Positions 8,801 to 18,237 are shown, counted from the stretch's first letter. The stretch is 64,000 bases of DNA from CAVZVW01 sp963778845 (GCA_963778845.1 CAVZVW010000001.1:1-64000); one strand, 5' to 3'. A program made the numbers and translations. The notes: a model not told the origin generated them from the sequence alone.

Positions 8801-9994
8801 TCATCCGCAGGTCGGCAGCGAGTCGCCCTTGCCGGCCGCGATCGCCTCGACGGCAGCTTTGGCCTGCGCCAACGTCGCGATCCGGGTGACGTGCAGCCCG
8901 TCAGGGACGTGGCCCACGACGTCCGCGCAGTTCTGCGACGGTGCGAGGAACCACGTGGCGCCGTCGCGCCGCGCCGCCACCATCTTCTGCTGGATGCCGC
9001 CGATCGGCATGACCGTGCCATCGGGGTCGATCGCGCCCGTCCCGGCGATGTGCTTGCCACCGGTCATGTCACCGGGGGTGAGCTTGTCGATGATGCCCAG
9101 GGCGAACATCGTGCCTGCGCTGGGGCCGCCGATGTTCTCGATGCTGATCTTCACGGTGAAGGGGAAGTGGAACTGCGGGTCGATGAACACCCCCAGCAGC
9201 GTGCGGCCGTCGTCACCGCGGTGCGTACGCACCTTCAGGTCACGCTGCGTGCCGTTCCTGCGTACGCGAACGGTCACGGTGCCGCCCGGGGGGACGTTCT
9301 GCAGGGCGGCCCGCAGCGCGGCGAGGTCGGTGATCGGGTGGGAGTCCACCGCGAGGACGACGTCCTTGGGCTGCAGCACCGACGCCGCGGGCGAGCTCGG
9401 GTCGAGCCCGACGATCTGCAGCGTGGTCGGCACATGGATGCCGAGTACAGACAGCGCGGCGGCCGTGGCGCTCTCCTGCGACGTCGTCATCTCCTGCCGG
9501 TTCTCCTGGGCGTTCTGCTTCTGCGTGACGTTGGGCGGGAACAACGCCTCCTGCGGGACGACGGCGACGCTGTTGTCGAGCCAGCCTTCCAGGGCCGTCA
9601 GCAGGCTGACCTTGCCGCCGGGTCCGCCGTAGATGGTGACGGTCGTCAGGTCCAAGGTGCCCTTGGCCGGGTAGGTGGGATGTCCGGTGATCGAGATCAA
9701 CGGGACACCCTTCTGGCTTCCGAGGGTGTTGAAGACGGGGCCAGGCTTGAGCACCGCGTACCTGACCGGCATGAGCGCGAGCGCTGCAGCCAGGAGCACG
9801 GTGAGGAACCCCGACAGGACCAGGACGGCGGAGCGCGGCTCGAGCCGGATGGCCGCATCCCCCCCGACGGGCGGCTGTGCAGGAACGTACGTCGGGTACG
9901 GCCGCGGAGCCACCTCAGCGCGCTGCCCGGGCAGGCTTTCGCCCAGGTATCCGCCGGGCGGCGTCACCTCACCGGTCACCGGCTGCTCACTCAC
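8801..9994 (-). CDS. PDZ-domain membrane Lon-like serine protease (YlbL type)
   Basis: A membrane-anchored protease. The GTG at 9994 is preferred because GGGGAG lies about 8 nt upstream. A cytoplasmic Pro-rich leader precedes one transmembrane helix (AVLVLSGFLTVLLAAALALM). A PDZ domain follows (GLDPSSPAASVLQPKDVVLAV), then a Lon-type proteolytic domain. The catalytic Ser lies in IGGPSAGTMFALGII and the Lys in GGIQQKMVAARRDG, giving the Ser-Lys dyad. The ATPase domain of true Lon is absent, as expected for this family. Homologue in M. tuberculosis: Rv3194c (from memory). Confidence 0.92.
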   Translation of the reverse strand: MSEQPVTGEVTPPGGYLGESLPGQRAEVAPRPYPTYVPAQPPVGGDAAIRLEPRSAVLVLSGFLTVLLAAALALMPVRYAVLKPGPVFNTLGSQKGVPLISITGHPTYPAKGTLDLTTVTIYGGPGGKVSLLTALEGWLDNSVAVVPQEALFPPNVTQKQNAQENRQEMTTSQESATAAALSVLGIHVPTTLQIVGLDPSSPAASVLQPKDVVLAVDSHPITDLAALRAALQNVPPGGTVTVRVRRNGTQRDLKVRTHRGDDGRTLLGVFIDPQFHFPFTVKISIENIGGPSAGTMFALGIIDKLTPGDMTGGKHIAGTGAIDPDGTVMPIGGIQQKMVAARRDGATWFLAPSQNCADVVGHVPDGLHVTRIATLAQAKAAVEAIAAGKGDSLPTCG

Positions 9995-10384
9995 CAGTTC
10001 GACTCCCCTGTCAGTCAGCACCCGCAGCTGACGTCTCGACCTGACCGCCACCGCGATCGCGGCGGTGGCGCTCCTGGCGTCCAGACTAAACGCGCGGGCG
10101 CCCTCGTCCGTGCCGCCTGGCTCGCGCCTGGCGCAGCAGGGCGGCCGTTCGCATGATCGCCACTGCCGCCCGGCGACGACCGGCCCTGCCGCCCTCCGCC
10201 GTGAGCGAACGCCGGTGCGACGATCGGTCAGTCGCCTTCACCTGCTCGGCTACGGTGGGGATGAGCCGGCTCCGGTCAGCGTTGACGTTGCGGGGAGGCG
10301 TTCCCGGCAGACCCGCCCCTCGAGCTGTGACCGAAAGCATCCCAGCGCAGAACCGGGTCGGCGCATCATGCGACGAGGTGAACG
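9995..10384. promoter_or_regulatory. Divergent intergenic region, protease / metalloprotease
   Basis: About 390 bp without a gene, separating divergent units. On the plus strand a TACGGT hexamer near 10251 could be a -10 box. GAGGTG just before ATG 10385 is the ribosome site of the metalloprotease gene. No structured RNA was recognised. Confidence 0.4.
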
Positions 10385-11806
10385 ATGAGCGACGCGCCAC
10401 ACGACGAGACCGGCGGCCCCGCAGACCCCTTCGGCGAGCTCCTCCGTGCGCTCATGGCCGGAGGAGCCATCCCGCCCGGGATGCTGCCCGAGGGGCTCGC
10501 CGCACTGACCGAAGGCATGGGCGGGCTGCCGCCGGGGCTCGCGGGCCTGCCCGGAGTTCCCTCGGACCCCGTCGCGCTGCAGGCGATGCTCGCCCAGGTG
10601 CAGCGGATGCTGAGCACCGGAGGTGACGGACCGGTGAACTGGGACCTGGCTCGCGACGTCGCCCGCCAGGCCGCCGCAGAGGGTGGCGACCCCTCGGTGA
10701 CCGAGCACGACCAGCGCCAGGTCGCCGAGGCCCTGCGCACGGCCGACCTGTGGCTGGACAGGGCGTGCGACCTGCCGTCGGCGACCGCGCGCACGCATGC
10801 CTGGAGCAGGGCCGAGTGGGTGGAGGCGACACTGCCCACGTGGCAGGGAGTCGTCGAACCGGTCGCGACGAGCGTGGGCGACGCCATGGCAGCCGCGATG
10901 TCGGCGCAGGCACCGGAGGAGCTCAGGGGGCTGGTCTCCGGGGCTCTGCCCATGATGCGTCGGATGGGCGGCGCCTTCTTCGGTGCCCAGGTCGGCCAGG
11001 CGATCGGCGCGCTCGCCCGGGAGGTGGTCGGCAGCGCCGATATCGGGCTGCCGCTGCTGGACAGCGGTCGCGCGGCGCTCCTGCCCGCCAACCTCGCGGT
11101 GTTCGGGGAGGGCCTGGGCCTGCCCGACGACGAGGTGCGGCTGTACATGGCTCTTCGCGAGGTCGCGCACGCCAGGCTGTTCGCCGGCGTGCCTTGGCTG
11201 CGCCCCCACCTGCTGGGTGCCGTGGGCGAGTACGCGCGGGGGATCGAGATCGACACGGACAAGATCGAGGAGGCGGTCAGCCGGCTCGACCCGTCGGACA
11301 CGGAGGCGCTGCAGCAGGCGCTGGCGGGCGGGCTCTTCGAGCCGGGCCGAACCCCGGGGCAGCAGGCGGCGCTCGACCGGCTGGAGACCGCACTCGCCCT
11401 CGTCGAGGGGTGGGTGGACGAGGTCGTCAACCAGGCGGCGCGAACGTCCCTGCCGCACGCGGCGGCGCTACGGGAGACCGTGCGGCGTCGACGTGCAGCC
11501 GGTGGCCCCGCCGAGCACACCTTCGCCGCACTCGTGGGTCTCGAGCTTCGCCCACGGCGGCTGCGCGAGGCTGCCGCCATGTGGTCGGCGGTCGGCCGCG
11601 AACGCGGCGCGGCAGGACGGGACGCCGTCTGGGCACATCCCGACCTCCTTCCGGATGCCTCAGCCATGTCCGATCCCGAGGGGTTCGCCGCGGGTGCCCT
11701 CGCGGGCGAGAACCCGGACATGGACGCCGCGCTGGCCGCCCTGCTCGACGAGGCGGGCCCGGGGGACGTCGGTCAGATCCCACCACCGGAGCCGGACGAT
11801 GCCTGA
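10385..11806 (+). CDS. DUF2342 zinc-dependent metalloprotease family protein
   Basis: A 473-residue protein of the actinobacterial zinc-dependent metalloprotease family, also annotated in the past as F420-biosynthesis-associated. The N-terminus is Gly/Pro/Met-rich. The conserved middle contains NWDLARDVARQAAA, AEWVEATLPTWQGVVEPV and MMRRMGGAFFGAQVGQAIGAL. The putative metal-binding region is YMALREVAHARLFAGVPWL. It ends in an acidic Pro-rich tail. ATG 10385 follows GAGGTG. The downstream NUDIX gene overlaps it by 8 nt, suggesting coupled translation. Corresponds in order to Rv3195. Confidence 0.88.
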   Translation: MSDAPHDETGGPADPFGELLRALMAGGAIPPGMLPEGLAALTEGMGGLPPGLAGLPGVPSDPVALQAMLAQVQRMLSTGGDGPVNWDLARDVARQAAAEGGDPSVTEHDQRQVAEALRTADLWLDRACDLPSATARTHAWSRAEWVEATLPTWQGVVEPVATSVGDAMAAAMSAQAPEELRGLVSGALPMMRRMGGAFFGAQVGQAIGALAREVVGSADIGLPLLDSGRAALLPANLAVFGEGLGLPDDEVRLYMALREVAHARLFAGVPWLRPHLLGAVGEYARGIEIDTDKIEEAVSRLDPSDTEALQQALAGGLFEPGRTPGQQAALDRLETALALVEGWVDEVVNQAARTSLPHAAALRETVRRRRAAGGPAEHTFAALVGLELRPRRLREAAAMWSAVGRERGAAGRDAVWAHPDLLPDASAMSDPEGFAAGALAGENPDMDAALAALLDEAGPGDVGQIPPPEPDDA

Positions 11807-12473
11807 CCTGCAGGCGTCCGGTCCGGCCTGGACACCCTCCGGTGCGCTCCTCGCAGATGCCCGGCACGCCCTCGCCCGCGCCCCGAGGCAGAGCCCCGAG
11901 GACCGGTTCGAGGCCTGGGCGTGGCGTGCTCTGCTCGACGAGGGCGGTTCGGCCCTGCTCACCCGATGGGCCGCCCCGAGCCACCTCACGGCGTCCGCGG
12001 TCGTCCTTGACGTGGACGCCACAGCGACCTGCCTCGTCCTCCACCGCAGGATGGGCTGCTGGGTGCAACCGGGGGGGCACCTCGAGGAGGGCGACCTGAC
12101 GCTGGCCGCGGCAGCGGCCCGCGAGGTGCTGGAGGAGACGGGGCTCAGCGGCGAGATGCTCCCCGACCCGGTGGCCCTGTCGCGGCACCGGGCGCCCTGC
12201 CGGCCGGGGGTCGTGGACTGGCACCTCGACGTCCAGCACGTGATCGTCTCGCCCCGGTCGTCACCTCGGGTCAGCCCGGAGAGCCTCGACGTCGCGTGGT
12301 TCGATCTCGACGCGCTCCCCGAGAACCTGGCCCCGGGCGTGCCGGGCACCCTCGGAAGAGCCCGCTCCCGCGCGCTGGGTCCGAAGGCGGGCGGTCAGGA
12401 TGCCGGGTCGCCCGGACCCGTCGACTCCTCGCCCAGCCGCGGGTCTCGGGCGGCCGAGAACCCCTCGAGGTAA
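11799..12473 (+). CDS. NUDIX hydrolase
   Basis: A 224-residue protein that probably hydrolyses a nucleoside-diphosphate-linked substrate. The Nudix box is GHLEEGDLTLAAAAAREVLE followed by ETGL, matching GX5EX7REUXEEXGU, after the strand-loop VLHRRMGCWVQPGG. An N-terminal helical region precedes it. The start ATG overlaps the end of the metalloprotease gene. The last 79 nt overlap the convergent metallopeptidase gene; the extra tail past about residue 195 is low complexity and may be tolerated because it is the overlap. Substrate unknown. Confidence 0.88.
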   Translation: MPDLQASGPAWTPSGALLADARHALARAPRQSPEDRFEAWAWRALLDEGGSALLTRWAAPSHLTASAVVLDVDATATCLVLHRRMGCWVQPGGHLEEGDLTLAAAAAREVLEETGLSGEMLPDPVALSRHRAPCRPGVVDWHLDVQHVIVSPRSSPRVSPESLDVAWFDLDALPENLAPGVPGTLGRARSRALGPKAGGQDAGSPGPVDSSPSRGSRAAENPSR

Positions 12474-13222
12474 CCCCGGGCACGCTCGGTTCGCGGGTAG
12501 GCCGCCAGCAGGGTCCAGAAGCGCGACCCGTGCCCGGGCTCGACCAGGTGGGCCAGCTCGTGGAGCAGCACGTAGTCGATCACCCAGGCCGGCATTCCCA
12601 GCAAGCGGGTGCTGAGGCGGATCGAGCCGTCGACCGGGGTGCACGAGCCCCAACGGCTGTTCTGGTTGACGACCCAGGCGACCGTTCGGGGGTGGGCCAG
12701 ACCGTCGAGGTAACGCTGCGAGAGCTCCTCGGCCCGGCGGAGCAGCTGCTCGTCAGCCGGGCGCCGCCGGCGGTCCTGCTCGGAGAGCCGGCCGAGCATG
12801 CGCTCCACCCACTCGCGCTCCTGCGCACGGGTGAAGCGAGCGGGGATCAGCACCACTGTGCGCTCGCCCTCGCGGTAGGCGGTCACGGTGCGGCGCCGCC
12901 GCGTGCTCCGGCGCACCTCGACATCGGGCGTGGCGGGGGCGGACGGGGGGTCGCGTCGGGGGGTCGCCTGCCCGCCGGACGCCGCGGCGCGCCGCGGGAT
13001 GGGCTGCCCGCCCGTCGCCCGCCCGCCCGTCGCCCGCACAGGCAGACCGTACCCGTGAGAGGGGAGGTTTTTCGCGTCCACAGCCGGTGGACGAAGTCCG
13101 CCCAGGTCAGAGCGCCGAAGAGCCGGGGGTTCGGGCGTAGGACACACCCCCGACAACAGCTCGTCCACAGCGACACGCGCTGCGGTCCCCAGCCTCTCCA
13201 CAGCGGTGTCCACAGCCGACAC
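12395..13222 (-). CDS. YgjP-like M48-type metallopeptidase
   Basis: A predicted zinc metallopeptidase. The HELAH motif in YVLLHELAHLVEPGHG supplies the zinc ligands; NQNSRWGSCTPVDGSIRLS and RFTRAQEREWVERML are hallmarks of the family. The conserved domain begins around VRRSTRRRRTVTAYREGER, near residue 102. The first hundred residues are low complexity (RATGGRATGG repeats), so the true start could be internal, though no good ATG or GTG was found there. The 3' end overlaps the convergent NUDIX gene by 79 nt. Confidence 0.85.
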   Translation of the reverse strand: MSAVDTAVERLGTAARVAVDELLSGVCPTPEPPALRRSDLGGLRPPAVDAKNLPSHGYGLPVRATGGRATGGQPIPRRAAASGGQATPRRDPPSAPATPDVEVRRSTRRRRTVTAYREGERTVVLIPARFTRAQEREWVERMLGRLSEQDRRRRPADEQLLRRAEELSQRYLDGLAHPRTVAWVVNQNSRWGSCTPVDGSIRLSTRLLGMPAWVIDYVLLHELAHLVEPGHGSRFWTLLAAYPRTERARGYLEGFSAARDPRLGEESTGPGDPAS

Positions 13223-13596
13223 CCACTCGGCGTTGACGCGGCATGCACCAGCCTCCTACGGTCGGGCGCAGGCCCCGGGATCCGCAGTCGCCGACACTGG
13301 GGAAGGTGTCGGAAGCGAGGAACCCGGGGCCACACCATGCCCGGCCCGGTCTTGCGGCCCGCCCCCGTGCCGACCGGCCCACGGCGTCGGCCGAAGCGCT
13401 GGGACGGCGCAGGCCCGCGTGGTGCCTCGACGCGACGCGCCGGGGCCCCTTGAGCACGAGGACGACCCGGCCTCGGCTAGGGTGATATGAGGTCCTGGGC
13501 CGCGGGGGGCGCGGCGCCGCCGCTTTCCCGACCGCCCGACGGCGCCGCGGCGCCGTCCGACACCAGGGCGAACCGACGACGTGAGGAGCCTTTCAG
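13223..13596. promoter_or_regulatory. Intergenic region upstream of DUF5679 gene
   Basis: A 374-bp region without a gene. A TAGGGT hexamer at 13478-13483 may serve as a -10 box for the small zinc-ribbon gene. Several copies of TCCACA-type motifs occur here and just inside the adjacent gene (see findings). GAGGAG precedes the ATG at 13597. Confidence 0.4.
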
Positions 13597-13755
13597 ATGG
13601 CCGAAGAGACGTACAGCGGTGAGTTCTACTGCGTGAAGTGCAAGGAGAAGCGCCAGGCGGAGGGCAAGGTCGTCGAGACCAACGGCCGCCGCATGGCGAA
13701 GGGCCAGTGCCCCGTGTGCGGCACCAACCTCAACCGGATCCTCGGTAAGGCCTGA
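13597..13755 (+). CDS. DUF5679 small zinc-ribbon-like protein
   Basis: A 52-residue ORF too short for many gene callers. It begins MAEETYSGEFYCVKCKEKR, continues VVETNGRRMAKGQCPVCGTN and ends LNRILGKA. Two CxxC pairs (CVKC and CPVC) about 29 residues apart form a likely zinc ribbon. This family is conserved across Actinobacteria and has no known function; the basic surface suggests nucleic-acid or ribosome contact (inference). GAGGAG lies 9 nt before the ATG. A strong hairpin terminator follows at 13869. Confidence 0.9.
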   Translation: MAEETYSGEFYCVKCKEKRQAEGKVVETNGRRMAKGQCPVCGTNLNRILGKA

Positions 13756-13868
13756 CCGCCGACCCGAACTACCGCCCGGACCTACCCGCCCGGACGTAGC
13801 CGCCCGGGCCGAGCCGGCCGTCAACCGAGCTCGCGCGGGATTGAGCAGGGTAGGACCCCGAGTACACC

Positions 13869-13906
13869 CGAAGGGGCGGCCCGTCATCGGACGGGCCGCC
13901 CCTTCG
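13869..13906 (+). terminator. Strong intrinsic-type terminator hairpin
   Basis: A perfect 17-bp inverted repeat, CGAAGGGGCGGCCCGTC with loop ATCG, forms a very stable hairpin about 115 bp after the DUF5679 stop codon. There is no U-tract, which is common for actinobacterial terminators. It insulates the next gene. Confidence 0.75.
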
Positions 13907-14097
13907 GCGTGGAGCGCCTCGCCCGCAAGGCTCTGCGGCTGACGGACGAGCCCCGGCGCCCTGTGGACAGGTCGGGAGGGCTGTGGATCGCATGGGGGCA
14001 GTCGCTCACGGTCATGCCAGGCTCAGGAGCGGCACGTGCTCCCACGCCGACCCCCGGCGGGCTCGGGCGCGCGTCTGCAGAAGCGGGAGGCCACGCG

Positions 14098-15186
14098 GTG
14101 CGAGTCCAGCTGCGCCCTGGCCTGGCTCGCGCCTGGCGGGCGCCGGACACCGTCCAGATCGGGCTCGACCCCCAGCGGGGCGCCGTCGTGACGGGCCTCA
14201 CCCCGGCCGAGGCGGCCCTGCTCGACCGGATCGCGGTCGGAGTCGACGACAGCCTGCTGGTCGACGGTCTGCCCGCCGAGCAGCGGGCCAGGGGACGCCA
14301 GCTGCTCGGGCTGCTGGACACGGCGGGGGTCCTGCTTCCGTCGCGGTCCGGGCGGGCCGCGCTGACCCGTCTGGGGGACGCCCGCGGCCGCCTCTCGCCT
14401 GACTGCGCCGTCTGGTGCTTGGCCCACCCCGACTGCGGCGACGGCTGGGAGCTCCTGGCCGCTCGCGGGGCCCACCTCGTCGAGGTCCGCGGCGCTGGAC
14501 GCACGGGCGCCTCGGTCGCGGTTGCCCTGGCTTCGGCCGGCGTCCGGGTCCATGTCGTCGACCCTCGCCCGGTGACCGAGGGTGACGTGCTCGCAGGCGC
14601 GGCGACCGAGGCGGACGTCGGCGCGCCTCGGCAGGACGCCGCCGCCGCAGCCACCGCCCGGGCGGCCGGACGGCCGGCCCGAGGCGCCGCGCCCGACCAG
14701 CGGGCCGGAGACCGTCCACGGGTCGTCGTCCTCGTCGAGCACCGGGCCGCGGACAGCACCGCCGCCGCCGCCCTTGTGAGAGCCGACATCGCCCACCTGT
14801 CCGTCGTCGTGCGGGAGAGCACGGCGGTCGTCGGCCCCTTCGTGCGCCCCGGCCACGGACCCTGCTTACGGTGCCTGGACCTGCACCGCGGAGACCGCGA
14901 CCCCGCCTGGCCACGACTCATGGCTCAGCTGACCGGCCTCCGCGAGGGTGCGGACGAACCGGAGGAGGCGACCCTGAGCACGCTCGCGGCGTCCCTGGCG
15001 ACCTTGCAGGTGCTCGCCTACGTCGACGGGATCGTCGCGCCGGCCGCGCTCGGGGCGACCCTGGAGGTGGAGCTCCCCCAGGGCCTGACGTCGCGGCGGA
15101 CCTGGCCGGCCCACCCCGCCTGCGGCTGTCACTGGCCCCCGCCCCCCAGCCGGTTGGGCGCCGTCGGAGCATGGCGGGGAGAATGA
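14098..15186 (+). CDS. ThiF/E1-like fold protein (TOMM leader-binding-like)
   Basis: A 362-residue Rossmann-fold protein. EVRGAGRTGASVAVALASAG with HVVDP gives the dinucleotide-binding turn of ThiF-like adenylyltransferases. GHGPCLRCLDLHRGDRDPAWP and HPACGCHW carry Cys pairs that probably bind zinc. An N-terminal region resembling a peptide-clamp domain precedes the Rossmann fold. The usual catalytic Arg/Asp residues of active E1 enzymes are not obvious, so it may bind rather than activate a substrate. GTG 14098 follows GGGAGG; upstream in-frame starts would read through the terminator hairpin. It overlaps the ABC1 kinase start by 4 nt (ATGA). Confidence 0.72.
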   Translation: MRVQLRPGLARAWRAPDTVQIGLDPQRGAVVTGLTPAEAALLDRIAVGVDDSLLVDGLPAEQRARGRQLLGLLDTAGVLLPSRSGRAALTRLGDARGRLSPDCAVWCLAHPDCGDGWELLAARGAHLVEVRGAGRTGASVAVALASAGVRVHVVDPRPVTEGDVLAGAATEADVGAPRQDAAAAATARAAGRPARGAAPDQRAGDRPRVVVLVEHRAADSTAAAALVRADIAHLSVVVRESTAVVGPFVRPGHGPCLRCLDLHRGDRDPAWPRLMAQLTGLREGADEPEEATLSTLAASLATLQVLAYVDGIVAPAALGATLEVELPQGLTSRRTWPAHPACGCHWPPPPSRLGAVGAWRGE

Positions 15187-16572
15187 CCGGCGTGAGCGAC
15201 CTGCCGCGACGCGCGGTGACCCGCACCGCCAAGCTGGCGACCCTTCCTCTCGGCTTCGCCGGGAGGACAGGCGATCGGCCTGGGCAAGCGGGTCGGGGGG
15301 CGGCCGGCGGAGCTGGTGGCCGCCGAGGTGCAGGCGCGTACGGCGGAGCAGCTGTTCAAGGTGCTGGGCGAGCTCAAGGGCGGGGCCATGAAGTTCGGCC
15401 AGGCCCTGAGCATCTTCGAGGCGGCCCTGCCCGAGGAGCTCGCCGGGCCGTACCGGGCGACCTTGACCAAGCTGCAGGACTCCGCCCCCCCGATGCCCGC
15501 AGCGACGGTGCACAAGGTGCTGGCGGTGGAGCTGGGGCCCGCCTGGCGGCGTCGGTTCCAGCGGTTCGACGACACGCCGGCGGCGGCCGCGTCGATCGGC
15601 CAGGTGCACCGCGGGGTGTGGGAGGACGGGCGCGAGGTCGCCGTCAAGGTCCAGTACCCCGGCGCCGGCGAGGCGCTGATCTCCGACTTCACCCAGGTGG
15701 CGCGCCTCGGTCGCGTGGCGGCGGGTTGGATCCCCGGCCTGGACATCAAGCCGATCCTCGAGGAGCTCAAGGCGCGCGTCGTCGAGGAGCTGGACTACAC
15801 GATGGAGGCGGACGCGCAGGCCCAGTTCGCGCAGGCGTTCCGCGGGGACCCGGTGTTCGTCGTCCCCGAGGTGGTCGTCGCAACTCAGCACGTGATCGTG
15901 AGCGAGTGGCTGGACGGGGTGGCCCTGTCACGGCTCATCACCTCGGGCACCAAGGAGGAGCGCGACCTCGGCGCCCGCCGCTACCTGGAGTTCCTGCTGG
16001 CAGGGCCGGAGCGGGCGGGTCTGCTGCACGCCGACCCCCACCCGGGGAACTTCCGCCTGACCGCCGACGGGCGCTTCGGCGTCCTCGACTACGGGGCCGT
16101 CAAGCGCCTCCCCGACGGTATGCCCCGCGAGATCGGCCGGCTCCTGACGATGGCACTGCAGGAGGACGCCGACGGAGTGGTCGCGGGGCTGCGTGAGGAA
16201 GGGTTCATCAAGGCGTCGATCGCGGTGGACGGGCGCTCGCTGCTGAACTACATCGCGCCCTTCCTGGAGCCGGCTCGGCACACGACCTGGCAGTTCAACC
16301 GGCGGTGGATGCGCGAGCTGTTCCAGCACATCAACGACCCTCGCCGCCCGCAGTGGTCCGTCGGCTTGAAGCTCAACCTCCCCCCGGAGTACCTGCTGAT
16401 CCATCGCGTGTGGATCGGTGGGATCGGGGTGCTGTGCCAGATCGAGGGCGAGGTCCCCGTGCTCGAGGTCCTCGGAAGCTGGCTCCCGGACTTCGACGTC
16501 GAGGCCCTCGACTACGTCGAGTTCGTCGATGACGTCGACGACGGCGATGGGGACGATGGGGACCGCGGGTAG
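15183..16572 (+). CDS. ABC1/AarF-family atypical kinase, one frameshift
   Basis: A member of the AarF/COQ8/UbiB ATPase-kinase family. The start MTGVSDLPRRAVTRTAKLAT is in one frame through LPLGFAGR; the remainder, from IGLGKRVGGRPAELVAAEV at about 15270 onward, is in another. The KxGQ signature is KFGQALSIFEAALPEEL, the Ala-rich loop AAAASIGQVHRG, and the catalytic and metal segments LLHADPHPGNFRL and FGVLDYGAVKRLP. The join near 15262 sits by GCCGGGAGG, so a one-base sequencing or natural indel is needed. The rest is intact, which argues for an error. Homologue: Rv3197 (from memory). Confidence 0.85.
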
Positions 16573-16653
16573 GCCTGCGTCGTCACGGCACGCGGCGGAA
16601 GGGTCGGTCGGACCGGTCGCAGGCCCGGGCTCACCCGGACGTGCGAGCCGGGG

Positions 16654-16890
16654 TCACCACCAGGGGCTCTCGAGCTTCCCCTCGATGGCCCGGACGTACT
16701 CGCGCGCGCACGTCGGGCAGCTCCAGGTGCGAACCCCGCGCTCAATGCCTGCCGACCAGGTGAGCGGCGGCGGGTCCGAGGGGGACGGCGCGGAGCACAT
16801 GACGCAGACGGTGCCGGCTTGACGTGCCGGAGCCGGCACCGGCCGGTGGGAGTCGCGGGGAGTGCGGGTCTCGGTTGCAGATTCAGCCAC
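16654..16890 (-). CDS. Small Cys-containing hypothetical protein
   Basis: A 78-residue protein starting at GTG 16890. TVCVMCSAP and WSCPTCAREYVRAIEGKLE carry two CxxC pairs, so it is probably a small zinc-ribbon protein; the C-terminus ends in SPWW. High GC at third codon positions supports coding. It is convergent with the ABC1 kinase gene and divergent from the quinone oxidoreductase gene. Function unknown. Confidence 0.7.
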   Translation of the reverse strand: MAESATETRTPRDSHRPVPAPARQAGTVCVMCSAPSPSDPPPLTWSAGIERGVRTWSCPTCAREYVRAIEGKLESPWW

Positions 16891-16983
16891 CCGCCCAGGC
16901 TAACCCCGCGAGGCCTAAGGAATAGCCATATCGTCATCAAGATTCGGCGTCGGCAGGTGATCTCGCCCGTGAAGGAGCCACGA

Positions 16984-17952
16984 GTGCACGGAATCCAGAT
17001 CCACAGGATCGGTGGGCCGGAGGTGCTCATCGTGACCGAGCTTCCCGAGCGCGGGCCTGCGGCGGGTGAGCTGCTCGTCTCGGTCGAGGCCGCCGGGGTC
17101 AACTTCATCGACACCTACCAGCGCAGCGGGCTCTACCCGGTGCCGCTGCCGTTCACACCGGGCTTGGAGGGCGCGGGGACGGTTCTGGCCGTCGGCCCGG
17201 GCGTGGACGGCGTGGCCGCGGGCGACCTCGTGACGTGGGCCGACGTGCTGGGCTCCTACGCCGAGCGCCTCATCGTGCCGGCGGGTCGCGCCGTCGCGGT
17301 CCCGGACGGCGTCGACGCTGAGCGGGCCGCGGCAGTGATGCTGCAGGGCATCACCGCCCATTACCTCACACACGACTCCTACCACGTCGGGCCCGGCTCG
17401 CGCGTCCTCGTGCACGCCGGGGCGGGCGGGGTCGGCCTTCTCCTGATCCAGATCGCGAAGCACCTGGGGGCGGAGGTGTTCACGACCGTCGGCTCGCAGG
17501 CCAAGGCGGAGCTGGCGGTCGGCGCCGGGGCCGACCACGTGATCCTCTACCGGGACCAGGACTTCGTCGCCGGGGTCGAGGCGATCTGCGGCCCGCGGCC
17601 CATCGACGTCGTCTACGACGGCGTCGGCCGCGAGACGTTCCAGCAGGGCCTCCGGGTCCTCCGGCGGCGGGGCACGATGGTCACGTTCGGGAACGCCTCG
17701 GGACCCGTGGATCCGGTGTCACCGCTGGACCTGTCGGCCAACGGCTCGCTGTTCCTCACCCGCCCGACGCTGGCGCACCACATCGCCGGGACCCAGGAGC
17801 TGCGCTCACGTTCGGCCTGGGTGCTCGACCGTGTGGCGACCGGGGCCCTGTCCGTGCGCGTAGGCGTGCGGCTGAAGCTCGCCGAGGCGGCCGAGGCGCA
17901 CCGCCTCCTCGAGGGTCGGGCCACGACCGGCAAGGTTCTGCTCTCGGCCTGA
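16984..17952 (+). CDS. NADPH:quinone oxidoreductase (zinc-independent MDR family)
   Basis: A 322-residue medium-chain dehydrogenase of the zeta-crystallin type, expected to reduce quinones or enals with NADPH. The N-terminal GroES-like domain includes EAAGVNFIDTYQRSGLYPVP and TPGLEGAGTVLAVG. The cofactor motif is LVHAGAGGVGLLLIQIAKHL. Zinc-binding cysteines are absent, as expected. GTG 16984 follows AAGGAG; an upstream in-frame start would be poorly supported. Confidence 0.92.
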   Translation: MHGIQIHRIGGPEVLIVTELPERGPAAGELLVSVEAAGVNFIDTYQRSGLYPVPLPFTPGLEGAGTVLAVGPGVDGVAAGDLVTWADVLGSYAERLIVPAGRAVAVPDGVDAERAAAVMLQGITAHYLTHDSYHVGPGSRVLVHAGAGGVGLLLIQIAKHLGAEVFTTVGSQAKAELAVGAGADHVILYRDQDFVAGVEAICGPRPIDVVYDGVGRETFQQGLRVLRRRGTMVTFGNASGPVDPVSPLDLSANGSLFLTRPTLAHHIAGTQELRSRSAWVLDRVATGALSVRVGVRLKLAEAAEAHRLLEGRATTGKVLLSA

Positions 17953-18069
17953 CCACCGGTGGGCCCGGGCCGACGAGGCCCCGGGCCCACCCCTCCCCCG
18001 CTCCCTGCCCGGCACCCCGGCGAGGTTGCGCGCCGGCAGGCTGGCGTGCCCACCCGGTCAGCGACCCGG

Positions 18070-18237
18070 TCAGCGGGCCGGCAGCAACGCGCGTTCCGTT
18101 GCGATCTTGGCGATGCGGGTGGCCCGCTGCGCCTTCGTCGCCGCGCGCAGTGCACGAGCGATCCGGGCGTCGCGGGCCGATGTATCGGCCTCTCGCTGTC
18201 GCTCTCGCGCGAGGCCTTCGTAGATGTAGGCGTGCAT
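18070..18237 (-). CDS. Small basic helical protein downstream of whiB7
   Basis: A 55-residue protein beginning MHAYIYEGLARERQREADTS and ending IATERALLPAR. It is Arg/Ala-rich and predicted almost entirely helical. It lies 141 bp downstream of whiB7 on the same strand and could be cotranscribed. It is a conserved-looking small ORF of unknown function; a longer upstream start at 18360 is unlikely because that extension is low complexity. Confidence 0.6.
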   Translation of the reverse strand: MHAYIYEGLARERQREADTSARDARIARALRAATKAQRATRIAKIATERALLPAR

